A stretch of DNA of 32,680 bases from Verrucomicrobiia bacterium (GCA_011525695.1 WYBX01000073.1:1-32680), one strand, 5' to 3'. Shown: positions 21,088-30,537, counted from the stretch's first letter. Numbers and translations: made by a program. The notes: generated by a model from the letters alone, not told the origin.

Positions 21088-23871
21088 TCATTGGAGCGCC
21101 TTCAACAACCGTTCCAGTTCAACGCGCTTGGCCTGCTGGCCGGCAAGCTGGGCACGGGCACCGTCAATCACGGCTGCAGGCGCCTTGTCGGTGAAGGCCT
21201 TGTTGGCGAGCCGCGCCTCGGTTGCAGCGATGTGCCTCGTCAGCTGCTCGAGTTCCTTTGCCAGCCGCGCCCTTTCCGCGCCGGCATCCACCGTGCTGGC
21301 CAGATCGAGATACACCGTGCCAAGCGGCGTCACCGTCGCCGGCGCGCCCTCAACCTGGTCACGGCGGCTGATCTCCTTTGCCCCGGTCAACCGCGTGAGC
21401 CGGGCGAGGTTGGCGGAAATGGCATTCCACTCCCCGTCTGCCGCCGTCACGAAAAGGGTCACGTCACGCCGGCTGGCGAGATTGTGGTCCGCCTTGAGCG
21501 CACGGGCGCGGGACACGAAACCCTTGAGCTGTTCGACCGCCGCGACTGCGGCCCGATCGAGCGCCAGCCCGTGCGACAGCGAGGCGGTCGCGATTTGCGA
21601 GGCATTCTGTAGCCGGGCATCCTCGATGAACCGGCCCTCGGTGCCGTAGCCCAGCTGGTGCCAGAGTTCCTCGGTGATGAAGGGGATGAAGGGATGCAAC
21701 AGGAGCAGAGTCTGCCGGAGCACCAGATCCTGGATGGCAAGGCAGTTCGTCCGGGCCGCCGGATCCTCGAGCTTCGCCTTGGAGACCTCCACGTACCAGT
21801 CGCAAAAATCGTTCCAGAAAAAACCGTAGAGCGCCTGCACCGCCGCGCTGAATTCGAATTCGTAGAAGCAGCGGTTCACCTCGCGCGTAGTCGCCAGCAT
21901 CCGATCGAGGATGGCGTGATCATCGGCGTCGAACTGCCGCACGTCGAGCCGGTCGACGATCGCCTCCAGCGAGGAATTGTCGCCCGCCGGACCGCTCATC
22001 TGCCGGAAACGGCACGCGTTCCACAGCTTGTTGCAGAAATTCTTCCCGCTCTCGATCCGGTCCTCCTGGAAACGGATGTCCTGGCCCTGCGGGGCAATCG
22101 AGACGATGCCGAACCGGAGCCCGTCCGCCCCATAGCGATCGATGAGTTCCAGCGGATCCGGCGAATTGCCCAGCGATTTCGACATCTTTCGCCCCTGCGC
22201 ATCCCGGATGATCCCGGTGAAGTACACATGCCGGAAGGGAATCCGGGCCTGGATCTCCGCGGGTGTCAGCCGGCCCTTCGCGGCGGAATTTCCCGCGGTG
22301 GCGCGCGCCTCCGGGCTGCCCATGAACTCGAGCCCGGCCATGATCATCCGGGCAACCCAGAAGAAGATGATGTCCGGCCCCGTCACCAGCGTCGTGGTGG
22401 GATAGAAGTAATCCAGCCCTGCCTTCCGCTCCGCCTCGCGATCCGGCCAGCCCAGGGTCGCGAAGGGCCAGAGCCACGAGGAAGCCCAGGTATCGAGTAC
22501 GTCGTCCTCCTGCACCCAGTTCTCGGGATCAGGGGGGCCATCGAGCGACACATGCACCTTGGCGGGATCCCGCAGATCGGCTTCACCCAGTTGCTCCCGG
22601 TCGATCCCCTTCCGATACCAGACCGGGATCCGATGCCCCCACCAGAGCTGCCGGCTGATGCACCAGTCCTGGATGTTCTCGAGCCAGTGCAGGTAGACTT
22701 TGCTCCAGCGCTCGGGGTGAAACTTGATGTGGCCATCCCGCACCGCCTCCTTCGCCTCCTCGACCCTCGGGTAACGCAACCACCATTGCCAGGTCAGCCG
22801 CGGCTCGATCGGCACATCCGCCCGTTCGGAATACCCGACATTGTTCGCATAGGGCTCCTCGGCCACAAGCGCACCGCTCTGGCGCAGGAGTTCAGCCGCG
22901 CGTTTCCGTCCGGCGAACCGCTCCAGCCCGGCCAGCTCCGGGCCGGCAGACTCGTTGAGCACCCCGTTCGCCGCGAGCACGTCGATGCTGGGCAGTTGGT
23001 GCCGCTGGCCGATGTCGAAATCGGCCTTGTCGTGGGCCGGCGTGATCTTGAGCGCCCCGGTGCCAAACTCTCGATCCACCGCCGCGTCGGCCAAAATCGG
23101 GATTTCCGCCGCCGGCCCCAGCGGCCGCCGCACTTTCCGGCCAACCCAGTCCTGGTACCGCGGATCCTCCGGGTGGACCGCAATGGCAACGTCACCGGGA
23201 ATCGTCTCGGGCCGCGTCGTCTTCACCTCGACATACTGTCCCGGGGCGTCGACCCGTTCATAGCGCACGCGGTACATGATGCCGTTGACCGGCTTCATGA
23301 TGACCTCCTCGTCGCTCAGCGCAGTCTGCGTCGCAGGGCACCAGTTCACCATCCGCTTGCCGCGGTAGATGTTTCCCTTCCGGAAGAGATCCACGAATAC
23401 CGTGAGGACCGCCCGGTTGTAATGCGGATCCATCGTGAACTGCGTGCGATCCCAGTCGCACGAGGCACCGAGCCGCCGCAACTGCTCCAGGATGATGCCG
23501 CCCTTCTCGTTCCGCCATTCCCGGACCTTCTCGAGGAATTTCTCCCGGCCCAGGTCGCGGCGATGCTGCTTGGTCTTCCGCAATTCCCGCTCCACCACCG
23601 CTTGCGTCGCGATCCCGGCATGGTCGGTTCCCGGCAGCCAAAGCGTCGAGCGGCCTTCCAGCCGCGCCCGGCGAATCAGAATGTCCTGCAGCGTGTTGTT
23701 CAGAACATGCCCGATCGTCAGCACGCCGGTCACATTCGGCGGCGGGATGACGATGGTGTAGGGCTCCTTGCCCGGTACGACCTTCCCGGCAAACGCGTGG
23801 GCGTCCATCCAGGCGGCGTACCATTTCTTCTCAACGTCGCGTGGTTCGTAGCTCTTGGAAATCTCGGCCAT
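21088..23871 (-). CDS. valS: Valyl-tRNA synthetase
   Basis: Charges tRNA-Val. 927 aa from the ATG at 23871 (MAEISKSYEPRDVEKKWYAAW), the normal ValRS opening; the frame remains open upstream but overlaps the glnD start region. The class I active site reads PPPNVTGVLTIGHVLNN: the HIGH-like motif is TIGH (52-55), where most ValRS have HMGH. The second motif is intact (GRKMSKSLGN). The editing domain carries RPETIPGDVAIAVHPEDPRY. The C-terminus has the tRNA-binding coiled coil (RARLAKELEQLTRHIAATEARL and AFTDKAPAAVIDGAR). It is divergent from glnD (127-bp gap) and first in a possible valS-receiver-reductase unit. Confidence 0.96.
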   Translation of the reverse strand: MAEISKSYEPRDVEKKWYAAWMDAHAFAGKVVPGKEPYTIVIPPPNVTGVLTIGHVLNNTLQDILIRRARLEGRSTLWLPGTDHAGIATQAVVERELRKTKQHRRDLGREKFLEKVREWRNEKGGIILEQLRRLGASCDWDRTQFTMDPHYNRAVLTVFVDLFRKGNIYRGKRMVNWCPATQTALSDEEVIMKPVNGIMYRVRYERVDAPGQYVEVKTTRPETIPGDVAIAVHPEDPRYQDWVGRKVRRPLGPAAEIPILADAAVDREFGTGALKITPAHDKADFDIGQRHQLPSIDVLAANGVLNESAGPELAGLERFAGRKRAAELLRQSGALVAEEPYANNVGYSERADVPIEPRLTWQWWLRYPRVEEAKEAVRDGHIKFHPERWSKVYLHWLENIQDWCISRQLWWGHRIPVWYRKGIDREQLGEADLRDPAKVHVSLDGPPDPENWVQEDDVLDTWASSWLWPFATLGWPDREAERKAGLDYFYPTTTLVTGPDIIFFWVARMIMAGLEFMGSPEARATAGNSAAKGRLTPAEIQARIPFRHVYFTGIIRDAQGRKMSKSLGNSPDPLELIDRYGADGLRFGIVSIAPQGQDIRFQEDRIESGKNFCNKLWNACRFRQMSGPAGDNSSLEAIVDRLDVRQFDADDHAILDRMLATTREVNRCFYEFEFSAAVQALYGFFWNDFCDWYVEVSKAKLEDPAARTNCLAIQDLVLRQTLLLLHPFIPFITEELWHQLGYGTEGRFIEDARLQNASQIATASLSHGLALDRAAVAAVEQLKGFVSRARALKADHNLASRRDVTLFVTAADGEWNAISANLARLTRLTGAKEISRRDQVEGAPATVTPLGTVYLDLASTVDAGAERARLAKELEQLTRHIAATEARLANKAFTDKAPAAVIDGARAQLAGQQAKRVELERLLKALQ

Positions 23872-23941
23872 CAGAGGTGCGGGGGGATCGAAACCGCCGA
23901 GAAAACGGCGCCGTGGACCGCTAGGCAAGGGGTTTGTCAGC

Positions 23942-23962
23942 CTTTGAACATTGAAAGTTGGC
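23942..23962. repeat. Degenerate heptad repeat in the valS/glnD intergenic region
   Basis: CTTTGAA, CATTGAA and AGTTGGC follow one another in a 7-bp register. This is a short copy of the heptad repeats seen between genes in related genomes (recollection). It lies between the divergent valS and glnD starts, so the two promoters must work around it. Confidence 0.4.
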
Positions 23963-23998
23963 CGTGGGCTGTTCGACTTTCCCTCCCCCGTTCCCCGC

Positions 23999-26800
23999 AT
24001 GCCCGCCAACATTCCCCAACGCGCCCGCGACCAGCTGACCTTTGCCGGCGACATCCCCGTCGCCGAAAGGCTGGCGGCATGCAAGGGGTTCCTGCGCACG
24101 GAAATGACCGCGCTGCGGGATCGGCACCGGGCGGGGGCGCCTGGCCTCGTGATCTGCCAGGAACGGGCCCAGATCATCGATGCGCTGCTCGGCCACCTGT
24201 ATTCCTACGCGCTCGAATCCTACACGCGGACCAAGGGGCCGCTGCCGGCACCGGTCGCGCTCGTGGCGCTCGGCGGATACGGCCGGGGCGAGCTTTCGCC
24301 CCTGAGCGACGTGGACGTGATGTTCCTGTTTCCCACCAAGACGAAACCGTCCGACGCGAAGCCGTTGCAGGAGCATCTCACGGACGAAATCCTCTACATC
24401 CTCTGGGATTGCGGGCTGAAGGTCGGCCATTCGACCCGGACGATCGATGACGCCTTCAATGAGGCGCGAAAGGACATCCTGACCAAGACGGCGCTGCTGG
24501 AGGCGCGCCGAATCGCGGGCTCCGAACGGCTTTATGACACGTTTTCGCAGGCGTACCGGAGCTATTACAGCACGGAGAATCCCCGCGATTACATTGCCGC
24601 GCGGCTCGACGATCAGGCAAACCGCCGGGCCAAGTTCGCCAACACGGTTTTCAACCAGGAACCCGACATCAAGAATGGCGTGGGCGGCCTCCGCGATTAT
24701 CAGAACGCCGTCTGGATGGCGCGGGTGAAGCTGGACATCACGTCGATCGACGAGCTCGCGACCCAGAAATACCTGCGGGCCGACGATCTGGCCGCGTTCA
24801 AGATCGCCTATGACTTCCTGCTGCGGGTGCGCAATGAGCTGCACTTTGTGAGCACGCGGCCGACCGACCTGCTGACGCTCGACCTGCAGCCACGGATCGC
24901 CGAGGCGCTCGGTTATCGTGAGTTCGAGATGCTCGCGCGGGTCGAGCATTTCATGCAGGACTATTACCGGGCGGCGCAGGCCATCTTCAAGGTCTCGAAG
25001 CTGGTCGAGGACCGGCTCGCCCTTGCCATTGGCCGCAATGGCGGGGGTGACAAGCGCTCGTTCCGGGAAACGCTGCTGGCCTCGCGTTTCCAGCGGACCA
25101 AGCGAATCGACGGGTTCATCCTGCGCGGCCGCGAACTGGCCGCGGAAAAGCCCGAGGTGTTCGAAGCCGATCCGGTCCGGCTCATCCGCGTCTTCCGGCA
25201 TCTCCAGACCTTCGAGGCCACGCTCGAATTCCACCTCGCCGAGCTGATCCGGACCTCGCTTCCCCTCCTCACCCCCGAGGTGGCGATTTCTCCCGATGCG
25301 AATGTCTCGTTCCGCGCCATCATGTCCGAGGCCGGCAACGTCCATCCGATCGTCGCGCGGATGCATGAACTGCACGTTCTCGGCCGCTTCATCCCCGAGT
25401 TCGATGCCCTCACCTGCCTCGTCCAGCATGAATTCTATCATCGGTACACGGCGGATGTGCACACGCTGAGTGCGATCCGAGAACTGGACCGGATCTACAC
25501 CGAGGCCGAGCCCATCACCCTCAAGTACCGGGCGGCGCTCCATGAGGCCGGCGATGCCTCCCTGCTCTATCTCACGCTGCTGCTGCATGATATCGGCAAG
25601 GCCGAAGGCATCCGTGGTCATGCGGAAAGTGGCGTACGGCTCGCGCTGCCACTCCTGGAACGTTTCGGGGTGACCGGCAAGGACCGGGACCTCGTGGCCT
25701 TTGTGATCAAAAATCACCTCGCGATGGCACGATTCTGGCAGAAGCGGGACGTCGATGACCCCAACACCGCCGCCGCCTTTGCCGAACTGGTCGGGGATGC
25801 GGACCGTCTGCGCTTTCTCTACGTTCACACTTTCTGCGATGCGCGGGCGACCTCCGCCGATCTCTGGAACAGCTACAAGGACACTTTGCATACCACGCTC
25901 TATCGGGCTACCTTCGAGCGGCTGGAACATGGTGCGGCAGTCGACGCCTCGCTACAGGAGAAGATCAAAATGACCCAACAGGACCTGATCGCTAAATCCA
26001 TCCCCGGCATCAGCGGCGACGAAATCAACGCCCATTTCAGCCTGCTGCCCGACCGGTACTTTGTGCACACCGACAGCGGCGAGGTCGCGCTGCACATCCA
26101 GATGGTCAACCGACTGCTGCACTCGATCACCGCAGCCGATTCCGTGGGCTCGCTGCGGCCGATCATCGACTGGAACGATGATCTCAACCGATCGCTCACG
26201 GTCGTGAACGTCGTCACCTGGGATCGGGCCGGATTGTTCTACAAGCTGGCGGGCGCCTTCAGCGTCGCCGGGCTCAGCATCCTGGGCGCCAAGGTGATCT
26301 CACGGACCGATCACATCGCGATCGACACCTTCTATGTCGTCGAGCCGGGCCGGGGACCGGTGCAAAGCGCCAGCGCCCAGGAGAAATTCGCCCGGACCAT
26401 CGAGGAGGCGCTGGTCAACAACCGCGATCTCCTGCCGGACATCTTGGCGCAGGCGAAGAAGATCGCGGCGACGCGCTACCTTTCGACCTCGAGTGGCGAG
26501 ACCCTGCAAAGCTCCTTCCCGCCCACCGTGGATGTGTATCACGAGCTGTCGATGCAGCGGACCATCGTGGAGATTCAGGCCCGGGATCAGATCGGGCTGC
26601 TCTACCGGCTGGCCAAGACGATCTCGGATCACGGCTTCGACATTACCTTTGCGCGGATCGGCACGGAACGCGGGGTGGCCATCGACACGTTCTATATCGA
26701 AAATGCGAATCGCGAGCCCTTGGAGGACCACAGCAGGCTCACGGCCCTGCAGGAGGTCCTGCGTGAAGTGATCACTCCCGAACCTGTCCCGGCGAAATAG
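23999..26800 (+). CDS. glnD: [Protein-PII] uridylyltransferase / uridylyl-removing enzyme
   Basis: Sensor of glutamine that adds UMP to PII proteins and removes it. 933 aa from the ATG at 23999. Four parts are visible. The nucleotidyltransferase domain has GGYGRGELSPLSDVDVMFL (92-110; D104 and D106 bind metal). The linker has VGGLRDYQNAVWMA. The HD hydrolase has LLLHDIGKAEGIRGHAESG (H530/D531). Two C-terminal ACT domains begin near 735 (VVTWDRAGLFYKLAGAF) and 850 (IEIQARDQIGLLYRLAKTI-like). All catalytic residues I can check are present, so both activities are expected. No glnB, amtB or glnA gene is in the window. It is followed 98 bp later by a histidine kinase on the same strand. Confidence 0.95.
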   Translation: MPANIPQRARDQLTFAGDIPVAERLAACKGFLRTEMTALRDRHRAGAPGLVICQERAQIIDALLGHLYSYALESYTRTKGPLPAPVALVALGGYGRGELSPLSDVDVMFLFPTKTKPSDAKPLQEHLTDEILYILWDCGLKVGHSTRTIDDAFNEARKDILTKTALLEARRIAGSERLYDTFSQAYRSYYSTENPRDYIAARLDDQANRRAKFANTVFNQEPDIKNGVGGLRDYQNAVWMARVKLDITSIDELATQKYLRADDLAAFKIAYDFLLRVRNELHFVSTRPTDLLTLDLQPRIAEALGYREFEMLARVEHFMQDYYRAAQAIFKVSKLVEDRLALAIGRNGGGDKRSFRETLLASRFQRTKRIDGFILRGRELAAEKPEVFEADPVRLIRVFRHLQTFEATLEFHLAELIRTSLPLLTPEVAISPDANVSFRAIMSEAGNVHPIVARMHELHVLGRFIPEFDALTCLVQHEFYHRYTADVHTLSAIRELDRIYTEAEPITLKYRAALHEAGDASLLYLTLLLHDIGKAEGIRGHAESGVRLALPLLERFGVTGKDRDLVAFVIKNHLAMARFWQKRDVDDPNTAAAFAELVGDADRLRFLYVHTFCDARATSADLWNSYKDTLHTTLYRATFERLEHGAAVDASLQEKIKMTQQDLIAKSIPGISGDEINAHFSLLPDRYFVHTDSGEVALHIQMVNRLLHSITAADSVGSLRPIIDWNDDLNRSLTVVNVVTWDRAGLFYKLAGAFSVAGLSILGAKVISRTDHIAIDTFYVVEPGRGPVQSASAQEKFARTIEEALVNNRDLLPDILAQAKKIAATRYLSTSSGETLQSSFPPTVDVYHELSMQRTIVEIQARDQIGLLYRLAKTISDHGFDITFARIGTERGVAIDTFYIENANREPLEDHSRLTALQEVLREVITPEPVPAK

Positions 26801-26898
26801 GCCTGGGAGCCTGGCGGGCTCGCGGCGCAGCGTGGCGCGCAGGGTCCCCCGGGCACTCCGCCAATCGATCCGATCTGGCATCCGCGGCGGCGGCCCTC

Positions 26899-28671
26899 AT
26901 GCTCGCAGCCGTGACCACCAGCGGCAAGCGTCGTCCCAAGTCCCCTGCCCCCGGCCGTCAATCGGGGACCGCAACTGGTGCGCAATCCAGGGCCGCGGAA
27001 GTCCTCCATCGCGTTGCGCGGCTCGCCGCCCGGTCCGCGGATCCCGATGTGGCGCTGCGCGAACTGCTCACGATCGTGGTCGAAACCTTCTCCGCCCAGG
27101 CCGGCTCGATTGCGCTCCTCAGCCCCGATACCGGGAATCTCGAGACGGTAATTCAGACCGGGCTTCCCGAGGGCAAGGCCTACCACAACCTGCGGCTGGG
27201 CCATGGGGTGACGGGCTGGTGCGTTTTCAACCGCCGCCCGCTCCTCGTGCCCGACGTCCGGGCGGAGCCCCGCTATATCGCGGTGCGTCCGGCCGCGCGC
27301 TGCGAGATGGCCGCGCCGATGCGGGACGACGAGCACATCGTCGGGGTGATCGATTTGGAAAGCGATCGCATCAACGGCTTTTCACCGGCCGATCTGGCGC
27401 TGCTCGAACAGGTGGCGGACGAAGCCGCCCGGGTGATGCAGCGGCTCTGGCAGCTGCAGCATCTCCAGGGCAAGGCACGCCAGCTCGAGTCGCTGATCAC
27501 CGCCGGACAGTCGCTGGTCAGCCAGCTCGAGCAGCAGGCGCTGCTCGACACGCTTGCCCGGGAGGCCCGGACGATGGTGCAGGCCCGGGCCGGCGCCATG
27601 TACGTCCTCCAGCCAAACGCCGGCACCGTCCGGCTGGTGGCCCTGGCCAGCCCGGTCGTTCCGTCATTGCCCGCCGCGGCCGTGCCGCTCGACTCGTCGC
27701 TGGTCGCCGCTGCGATTCATACCCGCCGCCAGGTGGCGTTCACCGATGTCCAGTCGGCGGAATACCGGGAGCTCAGCGACCTGCCCGAGGATCCGGGCCT
27801 GGTCTCGCTCCTCGCCACGCCGCTGATCTTCGAAGGCGAGGTGCTGGGCGTGATGGCCGTCTTCACCGACCGGCTGCATCGCTTCGACAATGACGAAAAG
27901 CGACTCTGTGCCGCGCTCGCCAGCCTCGGCGCGGTTGCGCTGCAGAACGCGCGGCTCTACGCCCGGGCCTTCCAGAGCGAGGATGTCCTGCGAAAGAACG
28001 AGCGGCTCACCACGCTCGGGCTGCTCGCCGCCGAGATCGCCCACGAGATCCGCAATCCCCTCACCGTGCTCAAGCTGCTCCATGGCGGGCTCGGGCTCGA
28101 TTTCGCCGAGGGCGATCCGCGCCGGACCGACATGCGCGTGATTGGCGAGAAACTGGATCAACTCGAGTCCATCGTCAGCCGCGTCCTGAATTTTGCCCAG
28201 GCCCCGTCGAGTCTGCATGCGCGGTCATCGCTCGCCGACATCGTCGAGGACACCCTCGTCCTCGTCCGGCTCAAGCTCGCGCAGAGCAAAGTCTCCCTTC
28301 ACTTCGATCGGCCGCCCCAGCCGCTGTATGTCGAGGCCCACAAGGGCCAGCTGCAACAGGTCCTGCTCAACCTCCTGCTCAATGCCACCCAGGCCATGCC
28401 TGGCGGCGGGACGATTACGATTCGCGCCGGCTCGGAATCACGGTCCGGCGGCCGGGTCGCGCTGCTGGACGTCAGCGACACCGGCAGCGGCGTCCCGGAG
28501 TCGATGCGTGGACGGATGTTCGATTCCTTCCTCTCCGGCCGGCCGGACGGCACCGGGCTCGGGCTGGCGATTGCCCAGCGGATCCTGCTCAGCCATCATG
28601 GCGATCTCACGCTCCTGAGCACCGGTCCCTCCGGGACGACCATGCGGATTGCGCTGCCGCTGGCGAAGTGA
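26899..28671 (+). CDS. Soluble GAF-GAF sensor histidine kinase
   Basis: 590 aa, no membrane segment. A basic N-terminus (1-30) is followed by GAF domain 1 (about 35-185, GVTGWCVFNRRPLLVPDV), a short coiled coil (185-212), GAF domain 2 (about 213-352, LLATPLIFEGEVLGVM), and the kinase core. The phosphoacceptor is H382 in AAEIAHEIRNPLTV; the ATPase has N495 in NLLLNATQAM, then DTGSGV and GTGLGLAIAQ. All boxes needed for activity are there. GAF domains bind small ligands, but no haem- or bilin-anchoring Cys is obvious. There is no receiver gene beside it. It follows glnD and precedes a small membrane protein by 9 bp. Confidence 0.93.
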   Translation: MLAAVTTSGKRRPKSPAPGRQSGTATGAQSRAAEVLHRVARLAARSADPDVALRELLTIVVETFSAQAGSIALLSPDTGNLETVIQTGLPEGKAYHNLRLGHGVTGWCVFNRRPLLVPDVRAEPRYIAVRPAARCEMAAPMRDDEHIVGVIDLESDRINGFSPADLALLEQVADEAARVMQRLWQLQHLQGKARQLESLITAGQSLVSQLEQQALLDTLAREARTMVQARAGAMYVLQPNAGTVRLVALASPVVPSLPAAAVPLDSSLVAAAIHTRRQVAFTDVQSAEYRELSDLPEDPGLVSLLATPLIFEGEVLGVMAVFTDRLHRFDNDEKRLCAALASLGAVALQNARLYARAFQSEDVLRKNERLTTLGLLAAEIAHEIRNPLTVLKLLHGGLGLDFAEGDPRRTDMRVIGEKLDQLESIVSRVLNFAQAPSSLHARSSLADIVEDTLVLVRLKLAQSKVSLHFDRPPQPLYVEAHKGQLQQVLLNLLLNATQAMPGGGTITIRAGSESRSGGRVALLDVSDTGSGVPESMRGRMFDSFLSGRPDGTGLGLAIAQRILLSHHGDLTLLSTGPSGTTMRIALPLAK

Positions 28672-28680
28672 GCCTCTGCC

Positions 28681-28911
28681 ATGTCCGATCCGCAAAGCTC
28701 CCTCGGTGATGGCTCGCGTCGGAAAATGCGACGGACGCTGACCGCCCTCGCGGTCCTGCTGGTGGCGATGGGTTTCCTCGTGCTGTTCGTGCTTCAGCGG
28801 GTGCCGACGCCGCTGCGGATCCTGATGGGCCTGGGCGATCTCTTTGCCGGGCTCGTGCTGCTCGTGCTCATCCGGCAGAAATTCGGGGACAACCCACCCG
28901 GCCTGAAATGA
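28681..28911 (+). CDS. Small two-helix membrane protein
   Basis: 76 aa. It starts MSDPQSSLGDGSRRKMRR and has two hydrophobic helices (about 19-39 and 45-66) joined by a short loop (QRVPTPLR), ending in a polar tail. No family recognised. It begins 9 bp after the histidine kinase stop, so the pair is probably co-transcribed; it could be a membrane tether or accessory for the kinase, but nothing proves it. Confidence 0.65.
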   Translation: MSDPQSSLGDGSRRKMRRTLTALAVLLVAMGFLVLFVLQRVPTPLRILMGLGDLFAGLVLLVLIRQKFGDNPPGLK

Positions 28912-29316
28912 CGGCCCGCCGAAGGCGCAGAACTGCCGCGCACCGGTTGATTCGGACCGCAAACAGGGCGCAGCAAGACTGCGCCCCTACGGCTGCGTGG
29001 TTGAAGAAAGTTCCGCAGGATGCGTAGCCTCGGAATTGGATTCATGGAGGGCCGTGCTCCGCCGCAGCCGGGAAGACCGATGCGCTGCGCAGAATGAATC
29101 CGCCATTGGTTTTGCGGACGACGCGGAGGTCGTCCCTCCATGAATGGGTCTTCGAATCGTGGAATCAGAAACGAATTCATGGAGGGCCGTGCTCCGTCAC
29201 GGCCTTGTCCGCCCCGGCCCCAGGAACGTTGCGTCACAGAACGTAATTCCGAGCCGGTTTGCGGACCACGCGGAGCCGGTTCGGCAGACTGCGGCCCTAC
29301 GATTATTGCACGGCGG
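28912..29316. repeat. Dense intergenic repeat cluster with covarying hairpins
   Basis: No gene. GGGCGCAG-CAAGA-CTGCGCCC (28966-28986) is a perfect 8-bp stem. A 22-bp unit beginning ATTCATGGAGGG occurs at 29040-29061 and 29175-29196, and inverted at 29124-29145. Each unit opens a hairpin with a conserved loop CTCCGC or CTCCGT and a 7-bp stem whose sequence changes while pairing is kept: GGCCGTG/CACGGCC at about 29184-29203 and GGACGAC/GTCGTCC at about 29117-29136. A weaker fourth copy lies at 29263-29282. AGACTGCG(C/G)CCCTAC occurs at both ends of the cluster. It lies between convergent genes. Confidence 0.75.
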
Positions 29317-29850
29317 TCAGGACTCCTTCGGCAGCAGCTTGAGGTCGACCATGAGATCCGCGGCGATCTTTTCAAAATCCGATCGCAGTGATGCCAGGTT
29401 CACCCCGGCCGGAACAAAGACGGTCGCCCGGGCTTGAAAGAGGACCCCGCCACCCATCGGCGCGCTGACCCGCTCCGAGGCGAGTTCCTCGACGTTCACA
29501 CGGTGCGCGGCAAAGACCCCAGAGACGGCCCGCAGCAGCCCGGGTCGATCATTGCCCACGAGTTCAACCGTCGCGAGCGAGCCTGGGACCGCCTCCCCGG
29601 CAGCCGAACCGGCTTCGGCATGAATGATGATCGCGAGGCCGTCGACTTCGAGCGCACGGAGCGCATTCACGAGCTCGTCGCGCCGCTCACCGGCGACCTC
29701 GACCCGGAGAATGCCGGCAAACTGCCCGCCAAGATGGGACATCCGGCTTTCGAGCCAGTTACCCCCATAGTCGGCCACGCGCGCCGCCACCATCTGCACC
29801 AAGCCGGGCCGATCCGCTCCAATCACCGTCATCACAAGGGTCGCAAGCAT
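29317..29850 (-). CDS. Double-ACT-domain regulatory protein (GcvR-like)
   Basis: 177 aa with two ACT domains and nothing else: TVIGADRPGLVQMVAARVADYGGNW (here in two parts: the DRPGLV loop near 12-18 and the helix after it), and VELVGNDRPGLLRAVSGVF (about 94-112). The DRPGL ligand loops are both intact. The GcvR group in enterobacteria represses glycine-cleavage genes by binding GcvA, but no GcvA or gcv gene is here, so only the fold and the likely amino-acid-sensing role are claimed. It is cytoplasmic. It lies 69 bp after the HNH gene on the same strand. Confidence 0.85.
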   Translation of the reverse strand: MLATLVMTVIGADRPGLVQMVAARVADYGGNWLESRMSHLGGQFAGILRVEVAGERRDELVNALRALEVDGLAIIIHAEAGSAAGEAVPGSLATVELVGNDRPGLLRAVSGVFAAHRVNVEELASERVSAPMGGGVLFQARATVFVPAGVNLASLRSDFEKIAADLMVDLKLLPKES

Positions 29851-29919
29851 GACGCCAACGTGGGGTGCAGCCGGGCCAGGGGCAATCCCTCGCTTTGGCG
29901 AAGGCTCTCCGCCCCGGCA

Positions 29920-30537
29920 CTATTCCTCCAACTCGACGTTCCAGTAAGCAACGTCGAGGAAGTCCTTCCACTGCTCGTGATGCCGGTTGCCGAGCACGAG
30001 CGAAATCACCGGCCGCCACTTCGGGCGCGTCGGCTTGCGGATCAGCCGCATGTTCGCCTCGTGCGGGAGCCGGTTCGACTTGCGCGTGTTGCACCGGACA
30101 CAGGAGCACACGATGTTTTCCCAGGTGGTCTTCCCGCCGTAGTCGCGCGGAATCACGTGGTCGAGGTTGAGCTGCTCCCGCGGCATCTGCCGCGCACAGT
30201 ACTGGCAGGTGTTCCGATCCCGCTCGAAGACATTGTTGCGCGTGAGCTTCAGCTCCTTGCACGGCAGCTTGTCGAAAAACGTCAGCAGGATCACCCGCGG
30301 CAGCCGGATGGTGCGCGTCGGCGTATGCACCGTTTCCAGCCGGGCGACCGGCGGGTTGCTCGCGGAGAAATCGATCCAGTCGAGCATCGAGAAGGTGCGG
30401 AAATCATCCTCGTGATGGTGGACCACCTGCGCATGCCCGCGGGCCAGCAGCCCGAATGCCCGCTTTGCGCCGATCACGTTCACCGCCTGCCACAGGCGGT
30501 TGAGCACGAGGACGGGTTGATCCAGCGCGGCTTCCAT
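29920..30537 (-). CDS. HNH endonuclease family protein
   Basis: 205 aa from the ATG at 30537 (MEAALDQPVLVLNRLWQAV); a GTG at 30546 would add three residues. The C-terminal half has a zinc-bound HNH module: CQYC (111-114), LDHVIPRDYGG (D126/H127), N141 and CVRC (146-149). The N-terminal part (VLVLNRLWQAVNVIGAKRAF) is typical of a widespread group of stand-alone chromosomal HNH proteins of unknown role. There are no toxin, phage or restriction partners around it. It is downstream of the helicase on the same strand, with about 200 bp of hairpin and repeat sequence between them. Confidence 0.9.
   Translation of the reverse strand: MEAALDQPVLVLNRLWQAVNVIGAKRAFGLLARGHAQVVHHHEDDFRTFSMLDWIDFSASNPPVARLETVHTPTRTIRLPRVILLTFFDKLPCKELKLTRNNVFERDRNTCQYCARQMPREQLNLDHVIPRDYGGKTTWENIVCSCVRCNTRKSNRLPHEANMRLIRKPTRPKWRPVISLVLGNRHHEQWKDFLDVAYWNVELEE

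Noticed and set aside
21658..24450. A 930-codon plus-strand frame opposite valS and running into glnD
   Set aside because: valS and glnD explain this DNA with full-length, motif-complete proteins; the frame is a shadow.
23921..25930. A 669-codon minus-strand frame opposite glnD
   Set aside because: Antisense shadow of the nucleotidyltransferase/HD gene, with no recognisable motif.
28966..29300. CRISPR array in the repeat cluster
   Set aside because: Units are few, irregularly spaced and in both orientations, and there are no cas genes.
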